The translations under genes and the position numbers were made by a program. From Paraglaciecola algarum (GTDB lineage Bacteria > Pseudomonadota > Gammaproteobacteria > Enterobacterales > Alteromonadaceae): 64,000 nt of DNA. The notes beneath the pieces were generated by a model. The model worked only from the letters and a program-made list of their open reading frames with translations, was not told the DNA's origin and searched no databases. Every line of letters begins with the position of its first letter. Position 1 is the first letter of the stretch. Location: assembly GCF_021532655.1 (NCBI RefSeq), contig NZ_JAKGAS010000002.1, positions 62,001 to 126,000 of the forward strand. Direction: 5' to 3'. This document shows, piece by piece, positions 11,829 through 20,363 of the stretch.

Positions 11829-12242
11829 ATGACAGCAACAGTACAACTTGACGTAGTAAGCGCCGAAACCAGTATTTTTTCTGGAGAGGTTGAAGCTATA
11901 CAGGTTACAGGTAGTGAAGGTGAACTAGGTATACATCCTGGTCACGCTCCTTTATTAACTACTTTGTTACCGGGTATGGTTCGTCTAGTTAAGCAAGCAG
12001 GTGAAGAAGAGAATATCTACATCAATGGCGGCGTACTAGAAATACAACCAGGTAATGTAACTGTATTGGCTGATACCGCTATTCGTGCTGAAGATTTAGA
12101 CGAACAAGCTGCTCTTGATGCGAAGAAACGCGCTGAAGAACATATCGCCGACCAAGGTGCTGATTTTAATTATGCTGAAGCTGCCGCTGAGTTAGCAGAA
12201 GCCATTGCTCAGTTAAGGTTAATCCAAAAACTGCGTAAGTAA
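11829..12242 (+). CDS. atpC: F1Fo ATP synthase subunit epsilon
   Basis: Regulatory rotor subunit. The 137 residues match E. coli (139). The N-terminal beta sandwich contains [18 protein letters not shown], a family signature; the C-terminal part (about 88-137) is the two-helix region that inhibits ATP hydrolysis. A TGGAGG ribosome site precedes the ATG. Last gene of the operon, followed by a parS-like site and a terminator. Confidence 0.97.
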   Translation: MTATVQLDVVSAETSIFSGEVEAIQVTGSEGELGIHPGHAPLLTTLLPGMVRLVKQAGEEENIYINGGVLEIQPGNVTVLADTAIRAEDLDEQAALDAKKRAEEHIADQGADFNYAEAAAELAEAIAQLRLIQKLRK

Positions 12243-12284
12243 TTGAAATAAAATAATTATCTGAAGTGTTGGATATTTAAACAA

Positions 12285-12300
12285 TGTTTCATGTGAAACC
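12285..12300. promoter_or_regulatory. parS: parS-like ParB-binding site
   Basis: TGTTTCATGTGAAACC matches the bacterial parS consensus TGTTTCACGTGAAACA at 14 of 16 positions; the inner 14 bases are a near-perfect palindrome. It lies between atpC and its terminator, about 8 kb from parAB and about 12 kb from oriC, where origin-proximal parS sites are expected. Its 3' end overlaps the left arm of the terminator stem. Confidence 0.7.
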
Positions 12301-12332
12301 CGATTAAAGTGCATAACGTAATCGGGTTTTTT
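12296..12332 (+). terminator. Rho-independent terminator of the atp operon
   Basis: AAACCCGATTA pairs with TAATCGGGTTT around a 12-base loop, followed by a T-rich run (TTTTTTGTTTTTTG). It ends the atpI-C operon and also faces the convergent histidine kinase gene. Confidence 0.85.
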
Positions 12333-12367
12333 GTTTTTTGTAGCTAGTAGTCAGATTGGAATAGATA

Positions 12368-15300
12368 TTAAATTTGGTTTAGCAAATCAACAGGTAATTT
12401 TGAGCTGAGAAGTTGAATATTTTGTTTGATTTGCTCTAGTAAATCTGAAGTTTCTCTTGCACCCCACTGACCTGTTTTAATAAGTTTCTCTAATGTGTTT
12501 AATAACTTAGATGTTTCGGTTAAAGCGCAATCATTAACCATAGGCATCAATTTATACAAATAAATTAACGTGCTATTTAGTTCTTTATTTTTAAGTGTAT
12601 TGTCTAAATCATTAATAATTGCTTCAAAGTTTGCAGTTAATTTATAAACATTTTTTATAAACTGCTCAGCGCTATTATGGTGATTGGTAATACCTATTGG
12701 AATGTTTACCCCGGGTAAGTCTATAAACAATTTTGATAAACTAAGTATCTTAGGTAGTTCATAGCTCACTGCAATTTCGTCATCTTGCAGTGCAGAATGT
12801 TCGATATCAGCATATTTGTTACCAATTAAATCAAAACCAAAAGCCGCTGCTGAACCCTTAATTCTATGGGCTATTTCACTAATTAAAGACATGTCTCTTT
12901 GTTCTAAAGCCTTTTCTGCGTTTTCAATTTGGTTAGCCAAATCCTGTTGATAATCTGCTATAAGCTTAAGCATGTCTGATTGATTGATTGGGTTTTCAAC
13001 ATCACCATGTTTAGTTAGATATTTTGAAAGTGTTTCTATAAAATGGCGTCTAGATATTGGCTTGGCTAAATGGTCAGAAAATCCTAAACGTAAATAATGC
13101 TCAACTTCATGTTTCATGTTATTTGCTGTTAAAGCAATAACGGGAGTGTTGTTACCAGATAACCTTATTTTTTTAAGCGCTTGGGTACCATCCATTTTTG
13201 GCATATGAATATCTAGCAAAATCAAATCAAACTTTTGATAATAAAGTGTATCTAGTGCCTGTTTTCCATCTTCTACTTCTACTACCGCTAAATTCATGCG
13301 TTTTAATAATATCGCTATAAGTTCTCTATTAGCAGGGTGATCGTCCGCTAGTAATACTTTATGGCCGCTAAAATTAGGTAAAATATCAGGGGTTACCGAC
13401 TTAGTTGGTGTTAATTGCCAAATTTCGCTTACATTATTGAGCCATTGACAATTTTCAACAGGATTTAACTTAATAGCTAAGGTGAAAGTTGAGCCCTTTC
13501 TAGGTGTACTTTCAACCATAATTTTACCATTAAGTCCATTTGCTAGCCTTTGTGAAATACTTAAACCTAGTCCAGTTCCACCTTGATATTGATTTATAGA
13601 GATATTAGCCTGGTTAAAAGGCTCAAAAAGTACCTTTTGTTGCTTCGCAGATATGCCTTCCCCAGTGTCTTTAACTTGTATTTGTAAACTATTGTCCTTG
13701 ATAGTTACAGACAAACCAATATATCCCTGCTCCGTAAACTTGATAGCATTATTGGTTAAATTAAATAGAATTTGTTTTAAACGGGTAGGATCGGTATAAA
13801 TTGTGGTTGGCAGTGGATATTGGTAATCCAAATGAAAAGCTAATCCTTTGTCTCTAGCTCTTTTACCTACGATTGATTCAATTTGGGCTAATACAGAAAA
13901 TAGTTGGGTGGGTACGTTTTCAAAATCTAATTTATTAGCTTCTATCTTGTTTAGGTCAATAATGTCATTTAATACGTTTAACAAATGACTACCATTTTGA
14001 TAAATTATTTTGATTACTCTGTCTTGTTCTGATTTATCAATATCGCCTAACAATATACCATCAGCATACCCAATGATTGAAGTTAAAGGTGTGCGTATTT
14101 CATGGCTCATTGTCGCTAAAAATCGCCCTTTTATGTAATTAGCTTCGATTAACTCTGAGTTGGTTAGTTCGAGTTGATGGTTGGTTTGGCTAAGTTCTTG
14201 AGTTCGCTGTTGGACTGTCTTTTCTAAATTAGTGGTTAAATTGCTATTTTCGTGGGTGACTAAAGCTAATCGGTTAGCCAAAGCAAAAGCTAAGAATATT
14301 GCATCTACAGTACCGCCAATTAAGGTAAATAACTCAGCATTGTCTAATAGGTCGGGGATTAGGCCAATATTGGCTGGTAAAATAAAACAGGCAGGAATGA
14401 GTAAGGATAAAAATCCTAGAATGAAGTACCTAGCAGGTCTAAATCCCATTCTTAGCCTTTTAAACCCTGCAACAACAGCACTAAATATCCATACTCCTAT
14501 GGTGACGGTTGCAATACTATGGGCATAACCCACTAAGAAAATAGAAGATGGTAATAAAGCGAAGGAAACAAAGCCGTTAACTTTTAAAATTTTGGCTAAT
14601 CTAGGTAGGTAAATATCTAACTGTAAAAATGAGATACAAAAATACCCTCCTACTAAGGGTAATAGGAAAAACGGTATATAAATTAACTCAATATAATGAA
14701 ATCCAAATAAGTTGTTGGGTATTTGAAAAACTAACGACCAACCTAAAAAGTAACTTATTAAATATAGTGAGTAGTAAAGATGGCTTTTATCTTTGGAACC
14801 GGCATAAACAAACAGGTTGTATAGTCCTAGAGCTAGCAACGCCCCCAAGGAACATAAGATAAGCACTGTATTTAACAAAGTGTCATCTTGATATTGTTGG
14901 CTATCCACTATTTGTACAACAGGCTGAGAAGCAAAATAGCGGCTATTTATCTTAACAAGAACTTCATAGGGTTTTCCTGCTTCAAGACTAAACTTTCTAC
15001 CGTAATGGAATGGAAATTCTTGAGCTTGATAAAACCCACTAACTTGTTGAGTTATGAGTGTTTCTTGAAACCAATAAATATTGATATCTTCGACTACACT
15101 ATTTTTTACGTCTAAAACCCAGTCTTTGTTAACTGATTGAGCAGGAATTATTAAATGATACCAATAGCTGCCACCAGTTAATTTAATACTTTTTACTGGG
15201 GTTAGTTGTTGTAAATTAGATTGAATAAAAGAACGAAAATTGGGTACTGAAAAACTTATATCTTTTTCTTGGTATATAAATGTTTCGAAGTTCAATTGTG

Positions 15301-15421
15301 GTTGAATTTCTGTCTTGACAGAATTAGCCAATAATTGAGAGTTGAACAAGAAAAAGAAAAACCCGAAAAAAAGTAATTTTAGCTCTAATAATTTTGGTTT
15401 TTTTGTTCTAATCATCAACAC
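12368..15421 (-). CDS. 7TM hybrid sensor histidine kinase with receiver and HPt domains
   Basis: 1017-residue inner-membrane sensor that would autophosphorylate and pass phosphate through its own receiver and HPt domains. Order: signal segment (about 15-33), a periplasmic sensor region like 7TMR-DISMED2 (about 40-185), seven membrane helices (about 190-390), a coiled coil, HisKA with the phospho-accepting H440 (MSHEIRTPL), HATPase with DTGEG and GGTGLGLSI, receiver with D737 (LLDIHMPKMDG) and an HPt with H852 (AHRIKGSAAAFGF). GTG at 15421 is chosen because GGTGGA lies six bases upstream; an ATG two codons later is also possible. No response regulator gene is adjacent, so the final target is unknown. 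Confidence 0.9.
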   Translation of the reverse strand: MLMIRTKKPKLLELKLLFFGFFFFLFNSQLLANSVKTEIQPQLNFETFIYQEKDISFSVPNFRSFIQSNLQQLTPVKSIKLTGGSYWYHLIIPAQSVNKDWVLDVKNSVVEDINIYWFQETLITQQVSGFYQAQEFPFHYGRKFSLEAGKPYEVLVKINSRYFASQPVVQIVDSQQYQDDTLLNTVLILCSLGALLALGLYNLFVYAGSKDKSHLYYSLYLISYFLGWSLVFQIPNNLFGFHYIELIYIPFFLLPLVGGYFCISFLQLDIYLPRLAKILKVNGFVSFALLPSSIFLVGYAHSIATVTIGVWIFSAVVAGFKRLRMGFRPARYFILGFLSLLIPACFILPANIGLIPDLLDNAELFTLIGGTVDAIFLAFALANRLALVTHENSNLTTNLEKTVQQRTQELSQTNHQLELTNSELIEANYIKGRFLATMSHEIRTPLTSIIGYADGILLGDIDKSEQDRVIKIIYQNGSHLLNVLNDIIDLNKIEANKLDFENVPTQLFSVLAQIESIVGKRARDKGLAFHLDYQYPLPTTIYTDPTRLKQILFNLTNNAIKFTEQGYIGLSVTIKDNSLQIQVKDTGEGISAKQQKVLFEPFNQANISINQYQGGTGLGLSISQRLANGLNGKIMVESTPRKGSTFTLAIKLNPVENCQWLNNVSEIWQLTPTKSVTPDILPNFSGHKVLLADDHPANRELIAILLKRMNLAVVEVEDGKQALDTLYYQKFDLILLDIHMPKMDGTQALKKIRLSGNNTPVIALTANNMKHEVEHYLRLGFSDHLAKPISRRHFIETLSKYLTKHGDVENPINQSDMLKLIADYQQDLANQIENAEKALEQRDMSLISEIAHRIKGSAAAFGFDLIGNKYADIEHSALQDDEIAVSYELPKILSLSKLFIDLPGVNIPIGITNHHNSAEQFIKNVYKLTANFEAIINDLDNTLKNKELNSTLIYLYKLMPMVNDCALTETSKLLNTLEKLIKTGQWGARETSDLLEQIKQNIQLLSSKLPVDLLNQI

Positions 15422-15565
15422 TTAAATTCCACCAGTCCCCTGTCTATCCTACTGAATTCAAGTAGCTAATCAATCGTTAAAATCCTTTTATCAGCAATTA
15501 CTAATACACACTAGGTTAAATAGAATTAAAAGTGAGTGAGCTATTAGTCCCCTGCTTTTTGAACT

Positions 15566-16165
15566 TTAGTTTTGGTTGTTGATAAAATTCACTTTTTGCA
15601 TATTCATAAATAAGCGCTTTAAATAAGTACAATCCATGTTTTGAGTGCGTTTAAGTACATAAACTACCGATTCTAGGGTAGACAAACCGTTAGTTTGGCT
15701 AGTGGATCTAATTTGATATTGGCTAGCAGGAGGATAATCAAAATGCCAACTATCTAATTCGTGTAGCCAAGGGTTTAGGTGCCACATTTTTAGGGCCTTA
15801 CGCCATGAGGCATCAATAAAAATAATAGTGTTAAATGAATAGTTTTTAATAGCAGTGTTTACTGAATCCAGTGGTACACTTTTATCACTTGGATAACATA
15901 AACAGTATTGTTCAGGGTTTAGTTTTACTTGGTTGGTGAACTGAATGAAGTCTTGCGCTGATTCACCAATTACAACTTCTAGGTTTTGTAATCCAAGTTT
16001 TAATAGTTTCACAGAGTTTTTAGCGTGTTTGGTTTCTTTAGGGTGCTGTAAAATCACAATTTTAATTGGTGAGCGTATTGGTGAGACCCATTTGCAAACG
16101 CAAGTTGACGCTGGATATTCACATCTTTTACAAATTTTTCTTTTAGTATCTAGTATATTTTGCAT
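15566..16165 (-). CDS. DTW-domain tRNA-uridine aminocarboxypropyltransferase
   Basis: 199-residue member of the DTW family (TapT/YfiP-like), which adds the acp3 group of SAM to uridine in tRNA. An N-terminal cysteine cluster (CKRC and CVC within about residues 12-24) probably binds a metal. LQHPKETKHAKNS is the typical start of the domain, and the name-giving motif is IDASW here rather than D-T-W, a common variant. The family fold continues with YPPASQYQIR and STLE. Which tRNA it modifies cannot be read from the sequence. Single gene; upstream is the divergent Wzz-like gene. Confidence 0.85.
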   Translation of the reverse strand: MQNILDTKRKICKRCEYPASTCVCKWVSPIRSPIKIVILQHPKETKHAKNSVKLLKLGLQNLEVVIGESAQDFIQFTNQVKLNPEQYCLCYPSDKSVPLDSVNTAIKNYSFNTIIFIDASWRKALKMWHLNPWLHELDSWHFDYPPASQYQIRSTSQTNGLSTLESVVYVLKRTQNMDCTYLKRLFMNMQKVNFINNQN

Positions 16166-16332
16166 TTAAATTAATTGTGTAAAACGTATACTTGGCATAT
16201 CAAATTTGGACTTAACGTAAATCTAACTGAGTAGGTTTTATGTTAACAAGCTTTAAGGGCACGGATGTTTATGTTTTCTTCTTTAAATCGTAGCTTTTCA
16301 TTGCCACATATATTTATGGTTGGAACCTACTA

Positions 16333-18306
16333 ATGTCGTATAACAACAAAGTCGATTATATTCCTAATCAACCATTCAACCAATCTTCGACTGATAATTC
16401 TGAGCAAGACTTAAAGAAATTACAAGCTCAGAAATGGCGAGTATTATTTGGTACTTTTATTCTCATTTCTATTATTTCCAATATCTGGAACTGGACTCGA
16501 CCTGCTGTATTTGAAAGCCAAGCGATATTACACTTTGCTTATCCATCACAAACAGAGTTAGAGTTTTCTGAGTTAGCTCAGAGAAAGGTAGAAACTCATC
16601 AACAAAGACTCATGAGCAATAGTGTAATACAAACAACTTTTCAGAAGCTTGCGTTAGATCACTCTAATTTAGATGATATTCAGAATAATCCGCAGTTACT
16701 TACTGCTACCGCATCAGGCCGATTAATTACTTTAGTTTCCAAACATGAAGAGCCAGAACTTTTAGAGCCGGTTTTATCTAATTGGATTGAAGTGTATTTA
16801 GATATTGTTGAATCGGAAAAACAAAAAAATAATTCAGAAGAATTATTAACAGCAAATACCCAGCTACAAGCGCTAGAAGTAAAAATTAATCATAAGCAGG
16901 AGGAGTTGAGACTGTTTGGAGAGTTAAATGATATTACGTCATTAGAGCGAGATGAAAATAGAGTGCTTAATAAAATAAAGGCCCTTAGCGCGAGTTTAGA
17001 TCAAGCGATAGCTGAGCAAACCGCTGCGCAGGCATTGTTAAATAGCTTAAACGAGTCGGTTAAAAAGGGGCAACCTATTATACGAGAAGTAGATCAAGGG
17101 CAAATCAATCAAACCCGCCAAGAACTACAATTACTTTTAAGTGAATTATCAACCTTAGCAGATAAGTATACTCAAGCTTATTTGGCAAGAGATCCTAGTA
17201 TCGTTAAAAAGCAACAAACTGTATCCGTCTTAGAAAAATCTTTGGCGGAACAGTTAAGTGCGAGTCAAGAATATTACCTACAAGATGCGGCAAGAGACCT
17301 AGCAACAGCCCAAGATAAGGTAAAACAAACTCAAGAGCAATTTGTACAGCAAAATAAAAAAGCACAGATATTTAATCAAAAATTACAAGCCTACAAAGTA
17401 CTGAGCGATGACTTGGTTGCTATTCAAGAGCAAGCACAAAATATTAGAAATCAACAAGTTAAACAAGAGGTGTCCCAGCCTTTTGATGCTAAAATTAGTG
17501 TTTTAGAAAAACCTAACACACCTAAGTTTCCAAGTGGTCCTGATTATTGGTTTTTTACTATGGTTAGTTTATTAATCGCCGCTACTGTGAGTGTGATAGC
17601 CTTATTGTTGTTTGGATATATAGTTAAGCAAAAACAACCCATGCAAACTTCAACTAATTATGTCGTTATGCCTGGACACACAGTAGATAATTCTTTGTAT
17701 CAGCTACCACAACAACAAACTGCAAAGTTAGCCATGCAAGACCCTTATATGAGACTCAGCGCAAGCAATCAAGCTAGCTCATTAATTACCTTGTCAACAG
17801 AGCAGGCGCAAAGTTTGTATCAAGTTGCCAATCAGCAGGCTAAAGTTCTAATTGGTCTCGTGTACTCTGGTGTGGCAATTAATGAGTTAATGAGTTTATT
17901 AAAATCTGACTTTGTCGAAAGTGAAGCTAAGTTACACATAAAAGGCAAATCCTCTAGAACCTTAATTTTAAGTCAGAGTTTAAGCGCACAACTTACTTTG
18001 TTTTGTGAGGATAAAGACGGCTCAGAAGCTATCTGGTCTCACATTGAAAATGAAGATGATTTTAATCAAATGATAGTAAACGTTGGTCATGATGCTGAGT
18101 TTAGCTTTTCTGAGCAGTTAAATTTATCGGTATTACGACATAGCTATATTTCTTATTTGGTGGATCAAGGTGTTCGTTTAAATGATGTTGAACAAGTTGT
18201 AGGACGAGTATCACCCAGTGATTTGGCTCAATATCGACACATCAAACGTTCTGGCACTTCAAAAAGCTTGGCTGAGATAGAGCTTCAGTACCCGCTTACG
18301 GCATAA
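16333..18306 (+). CDS. Wzz/GumC-like membrane protein fused to a degenerate tyrosine-recombinase-like domain
   Basis: 657 residues. The first half looks like a polysaccharide copolymerase: membrane helix at about 36-52, a periplasmic region with long coiled coil (about 160-385), a proline-rich motif (PNTPKFPSGP, about 394-403) and a second helix at about 407-428. The cytoplasmic tail lacks the tyrosine-kinase P-loop of BY-kinases. Residues about 485-640 instead follow the layout of a tyrosine recombinase catalytic domain: LSTEQAQSLY, YSGVAINEL, IKGKSSRTL, LRHSYISYLVDQGV, VEQVVGR and AQYRHI. Of the catalytic set, the Lys (K537), second Arg (R602) and Tyr (Y634) are present; the first Arg is A515, the first His S599 and the second His R625. 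DNA cleavage is therefore unlikely. An orphan with no polysaccharide genes beside it. Function unknown; the fusion is my inference from motif spacing. Confidence 0.75.
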   Translation: MSYNNKVDYIPNQPFNQSSTDNSEQDLKKLQAQKWRVLFGTFILISIISNIWNWTRPAVFESQAILHFAYPSQTELEFSELAQRKVETHQQRLMSNSVIQTTFQKLALDHSNLDDIQNNPQLLTATASGRLITLVSKHEEPELLEPVLSNWIEVYLDIVESEKQKNNSEELLTANTQLQALEVKINHKQEELRLFGELNDITSLERDENRVLNKIKALSASLDQAIAEQTAAQALLNSLNESVKKGQPIIREVDQGQINQTRQELQLLLSELSTLADKYTQAYLARDPSIVKKQQTVSVLEKSLAEQLSASQEYYLQDAARDLATAQDKVKQTQEQFVQQNKKAQIFNQKLQAYKVLSDDLVAIQEQAQNIRNQQVKQEVSQPFDAKISVLEKPNTPKFPSGPDYWFFTMVSLLIAATVSVIALLLFGYIVKQKQPMQTSTNYVVMPGHTVDNSLYQLPQQQTAKLAMQDPYMRLSASNQASSLITLSTEQAQSLYQVANQQAKVLIGLVYSGVAINELMSLLKSDFVESEAKLHIKGKSSRTLILSQSLSAQLTLFCEDKDGSEAIWSHIENEDDFNQMIVNVGHDAEFSFSEQLNLSVLRHSYISYLVDQGVRLNDVEQVVGRVSPSDLAQYRHIKRSGTSKSLAEIELQYPLTA

Positions 18307-18316
18307 GTTTAATGTA

Positions 18317-18661
18317 ATGATACAGGTCAGTCATTATCAAAAAATTTGGCATACAGTTCAGCTAATTCCTAAGGGGTATGTGGCAGGTTATGGGCAGATC
18401 GCTGATCTTGCAGGGTTACCTGGTAGAGCGAGAATGGTAGGTAAGTCTTTGGGTGCAACGCCTAAAGGCATGTTTATACCTTGGTTCAGAGTATTACGCT
18501 CTAACGGTCAAATTGCATTTCCCAGCGGGTCAGAATTAGCTGCAGAACAAACGGGATTATTACAGCAAGAAAATGTCGTTGTATTGAATAATCGAGTGAA
18601 AATGAAAGTATTTCAATGGAAGCCCGATTTGATAGAAATTTTATCGAAACTAAAGTATTAA
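18317..18661 (+). CDS. Alkyltransferase-like protein (ATL, MGMT-fold without catalytic cysteine)
   Basis: 114-residue protein of the O6-alkylguanine-DNA alkyltransferase C-terminal fold. The active-site PCHRV of true transferases is PWFRV here (W56), the mark of ATL proteins (E. coli YbaZ/Atl), which bind O6-alkylguanine and hand the lesion to nucleotide excision repair. The DNA-binding helix segment GYGQIADLAGLPGRARMVG (23-41) contains the arginine-finger region. The ATG lies only 10 bases after the stop of the Wzz-like gene, so the two may be cotranscribed, though no functional link is evident. Confidence 0.9.
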   Translation: MIQVSHYQKIWHTVQLIPKGYVAGYGQIADLAGLPGRARMVGKSLGATPKGMFIPWFRVLRSNGQIAFPSGSELAAEQTGLLQQENVVVLNNRVKMKVFQWKPDLIEILSKLKY

Positions 18662-18734
18662 ACATTAAACATTGCTCTTGAAATATAATTGGGATAATTT
18701 TTAATCTGAGATTAAGCTATAAGCGGAACGTAAA

Positions 18735-19910
18735 GTGTTAAAACTCTTTGATATAGATAAATTAGAAGTAGGCATGTTTGTCGAGTCTATAGCAAAGCAA
18801 GTCGATTCTATGAAAATTAAAAGTCGAGGCAGAATCACATCCCAAAAAGTGATTGATCAGTTAAAAAAACAGGGTATCAAACAAGTAGTTGTGGATTTGA
18901 GTAAACGTCTCGAATCAGATAAACCAGAGCCAGAAGTATTAAAACCAAAGAAAGATAAATCCATATCATTTGATGCTGAAATCAATACAGCAGCTAAAAT
19001 TTATGAAACAGGTAAACGTGTACAAAAGGACATGTTTGAACAAGTAGCTAAAAATCTGACTATTGATTTATCTGTACCATCAGAGTTCACTACTAGTTTA
19101 GTTTCATCTATCCATCGTAATCCCGATGCACTTATGTGTATGTCAAAAATTCGTGAGAAAGACTCATATTTATTAGAACATTCGTTAAATGTAGCCATTT
19201 TATTGGCAAACTTTTCTCATCAGTTAGGGCTTGAAGATCATCAAGTTCAAGAACTCGCTTTATCAGGTTTTTTACATGATATTGGTAAAATAAACATTCC
19301 CGATAAAATATTACATAAGCCGGGTCGATTGACTGACGAAGAAATGGTTATTATGCGAAAACATGTTCAGTTTGGTACTGACGTTTTATTAGATATGGAA
19401 ATACCATCTTCAATTATTCGTACCATAGGTGAGCATCATGAGAGGTTAGATGGATTAGGCTACCCAGAGCAGCGTAAAGGTGCAGAAATTAGTACTTTTG
19501 GACGTATGATTGCTATTGCAGACACTTATGATGCTATTACCGCCACTCGTTGTTACAAAGCAGGTATGCCGTCTAAAAAAGCTTTGCAAATACTGCTTAA
19601 AGATTCACCAGTAAAATATGACAAAGAGCTAGTGCTACAATTCGTGAAAAGTGTTGGTATTTATCCAGTAGGCACGCTGGTTAAATTAGATAATGAAAAG
19701 TTAGCTATGGTGATGCAACAACATCAAGTTGAGTCAAACAAACCTAAAATAAAAGTTTTTTATTCAGTTAAAGGTAGCCACTATTTAGCACCTTTGGATG
19801 TCGATTTAGCTGCACCGACCTGCCGACTAAATATTGTAGAAGCAGTTACAGCAAGTGACTATAAGATTGATTTCAATAAATATTTTAAAGAATCTATTGC
19901 CATTACCTAA
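18735..19910 (+). CDS. HD-GYP cyclic-di-GMP phosphodiesterase with N-terminal DUF3391
   Basis: 391 residues. An N-terminal DUF3391-like domain (about 5-75) precedes an HD-GYP domain (about 125-310) that hydrolyses c-di-GMP to GMP. The metal ligands and signature are intact: H149, HD at 181-182, H210, HH at 234-235 and the GYP triplet at 242-244 (DGLGYP), so it should be active. No membrane segment, hence cytoplasmic. The GTG start at 18735 follows a GCGGAA-type site. 73 bases after the ATL gene; probably its own unit. Confidence 0.92.
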   Translation: MLKLFDIDKLEVGMFVESIAKQVDSMKIKSRGRITSQKVIDQLKKQGIKQVVVDLSKRLESDKPEPEVLKPKKDKSISFDAEINTAAKIYETGKRVQKDMFEQVAKNLTIDLSVPSEFTTSLVSSIHRNPDALMCMSKIREKDSYLLEHSLNVAILLANFSHQLGLEDHQVQELALSGFLHDIGKINIPDKILHKPGRLTDEEMVIMRKHVQFGTDVLLDMEIPSSIIRTIGEHHERLDGLGYPEQRKGAEISTFGRMIAIADTYDAITATRCYKAGMPSKKALQILLKDSPVKYDKELVLQFVKSVGIYPVGTLVKLDNEKLAMVMQQHQVESNKPKIKVFYSVKGSHYLAPLDVDLAAPTCRLNIVEAVTASDYKIDFNKYFKESIAIT

Positions 19911-19926
19911 TCAATTAACTCAGTAA

Positions 19927-20109
19927 CTAACTTACGGCTGCATCTTTAATTATGACCTTGAGTTGATCGGTAGTTACATCTGACGGACATACGCCTTTAT
20001 TAACCAATTCCTCTCGAATACACTCAGGGTCAGTAGACGAAAAATGTGCACTATTTTTTTGCACATAACGGGTGAGTTTTTGCTGTAATTTACGTGTTAA
20101 ACAAGACAT
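19927..20109 (-). CDS. Small hypothetical protein
   Basis: 60-residue frame with an ATG start and three cysteines (C3, C30, C37). I recognise no family. The composition (charged helical stretches, DPECIREELVNKGVCPSD) looks protein-like and the frame fills a gap between two convergent genes, but the ribosome site is weak (an AAGATG about 6 bases upstream). It may be a real small protein or a chance frame. Confidence 0.45.
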   Translation of the reverse strand: MSCLTRKLQQKLTRYVQKNSAHFSSTDPECIREELVNKGVCPSDVTTDQLKVIIKDAAVS

Positions 20110-20271
20110 CTGTACATCTTAACCAGTTAATTAAAAATAATAATGTGAATAAAGTGTAACTATAATGAAAACGCATTAAGTTATCGTATAAGCACTATTA
20201 CGGTTATAATCAATTTTTAAGCCAAGATTAATTCTTTAATAAATTCAATTGGATAGGAGAAGGTTTATTTT

Positions 20272-20341
20272 ATAGTGTAAATTAAACTGACACTATCTAA
20301 TTAAAAAACAAAGCAAGCTTACTCCTTTATTTAGATAGTGT
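20272..20341. repeat. Overlapping inverted repeats downstream of yicC
   Basis: ACACTATCTAA (20290-20300) and TTAGATAGTGT (20331-20341) form a perfect 11-bp stem with a 30-base loop. A third element, ATAGTGT at 20272-20278, can pair instead with ACACTAT at 20290-20296. The two hairpins are mutually exclusive. They lie in the 3' region of the yicC transcript (minus strand). The rest of the gap 20110-20271 shows nothing I can name. Confidence 0.55.
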
Positions 20342-20363
20342 GGAATGGATAGATTTAACTAGG

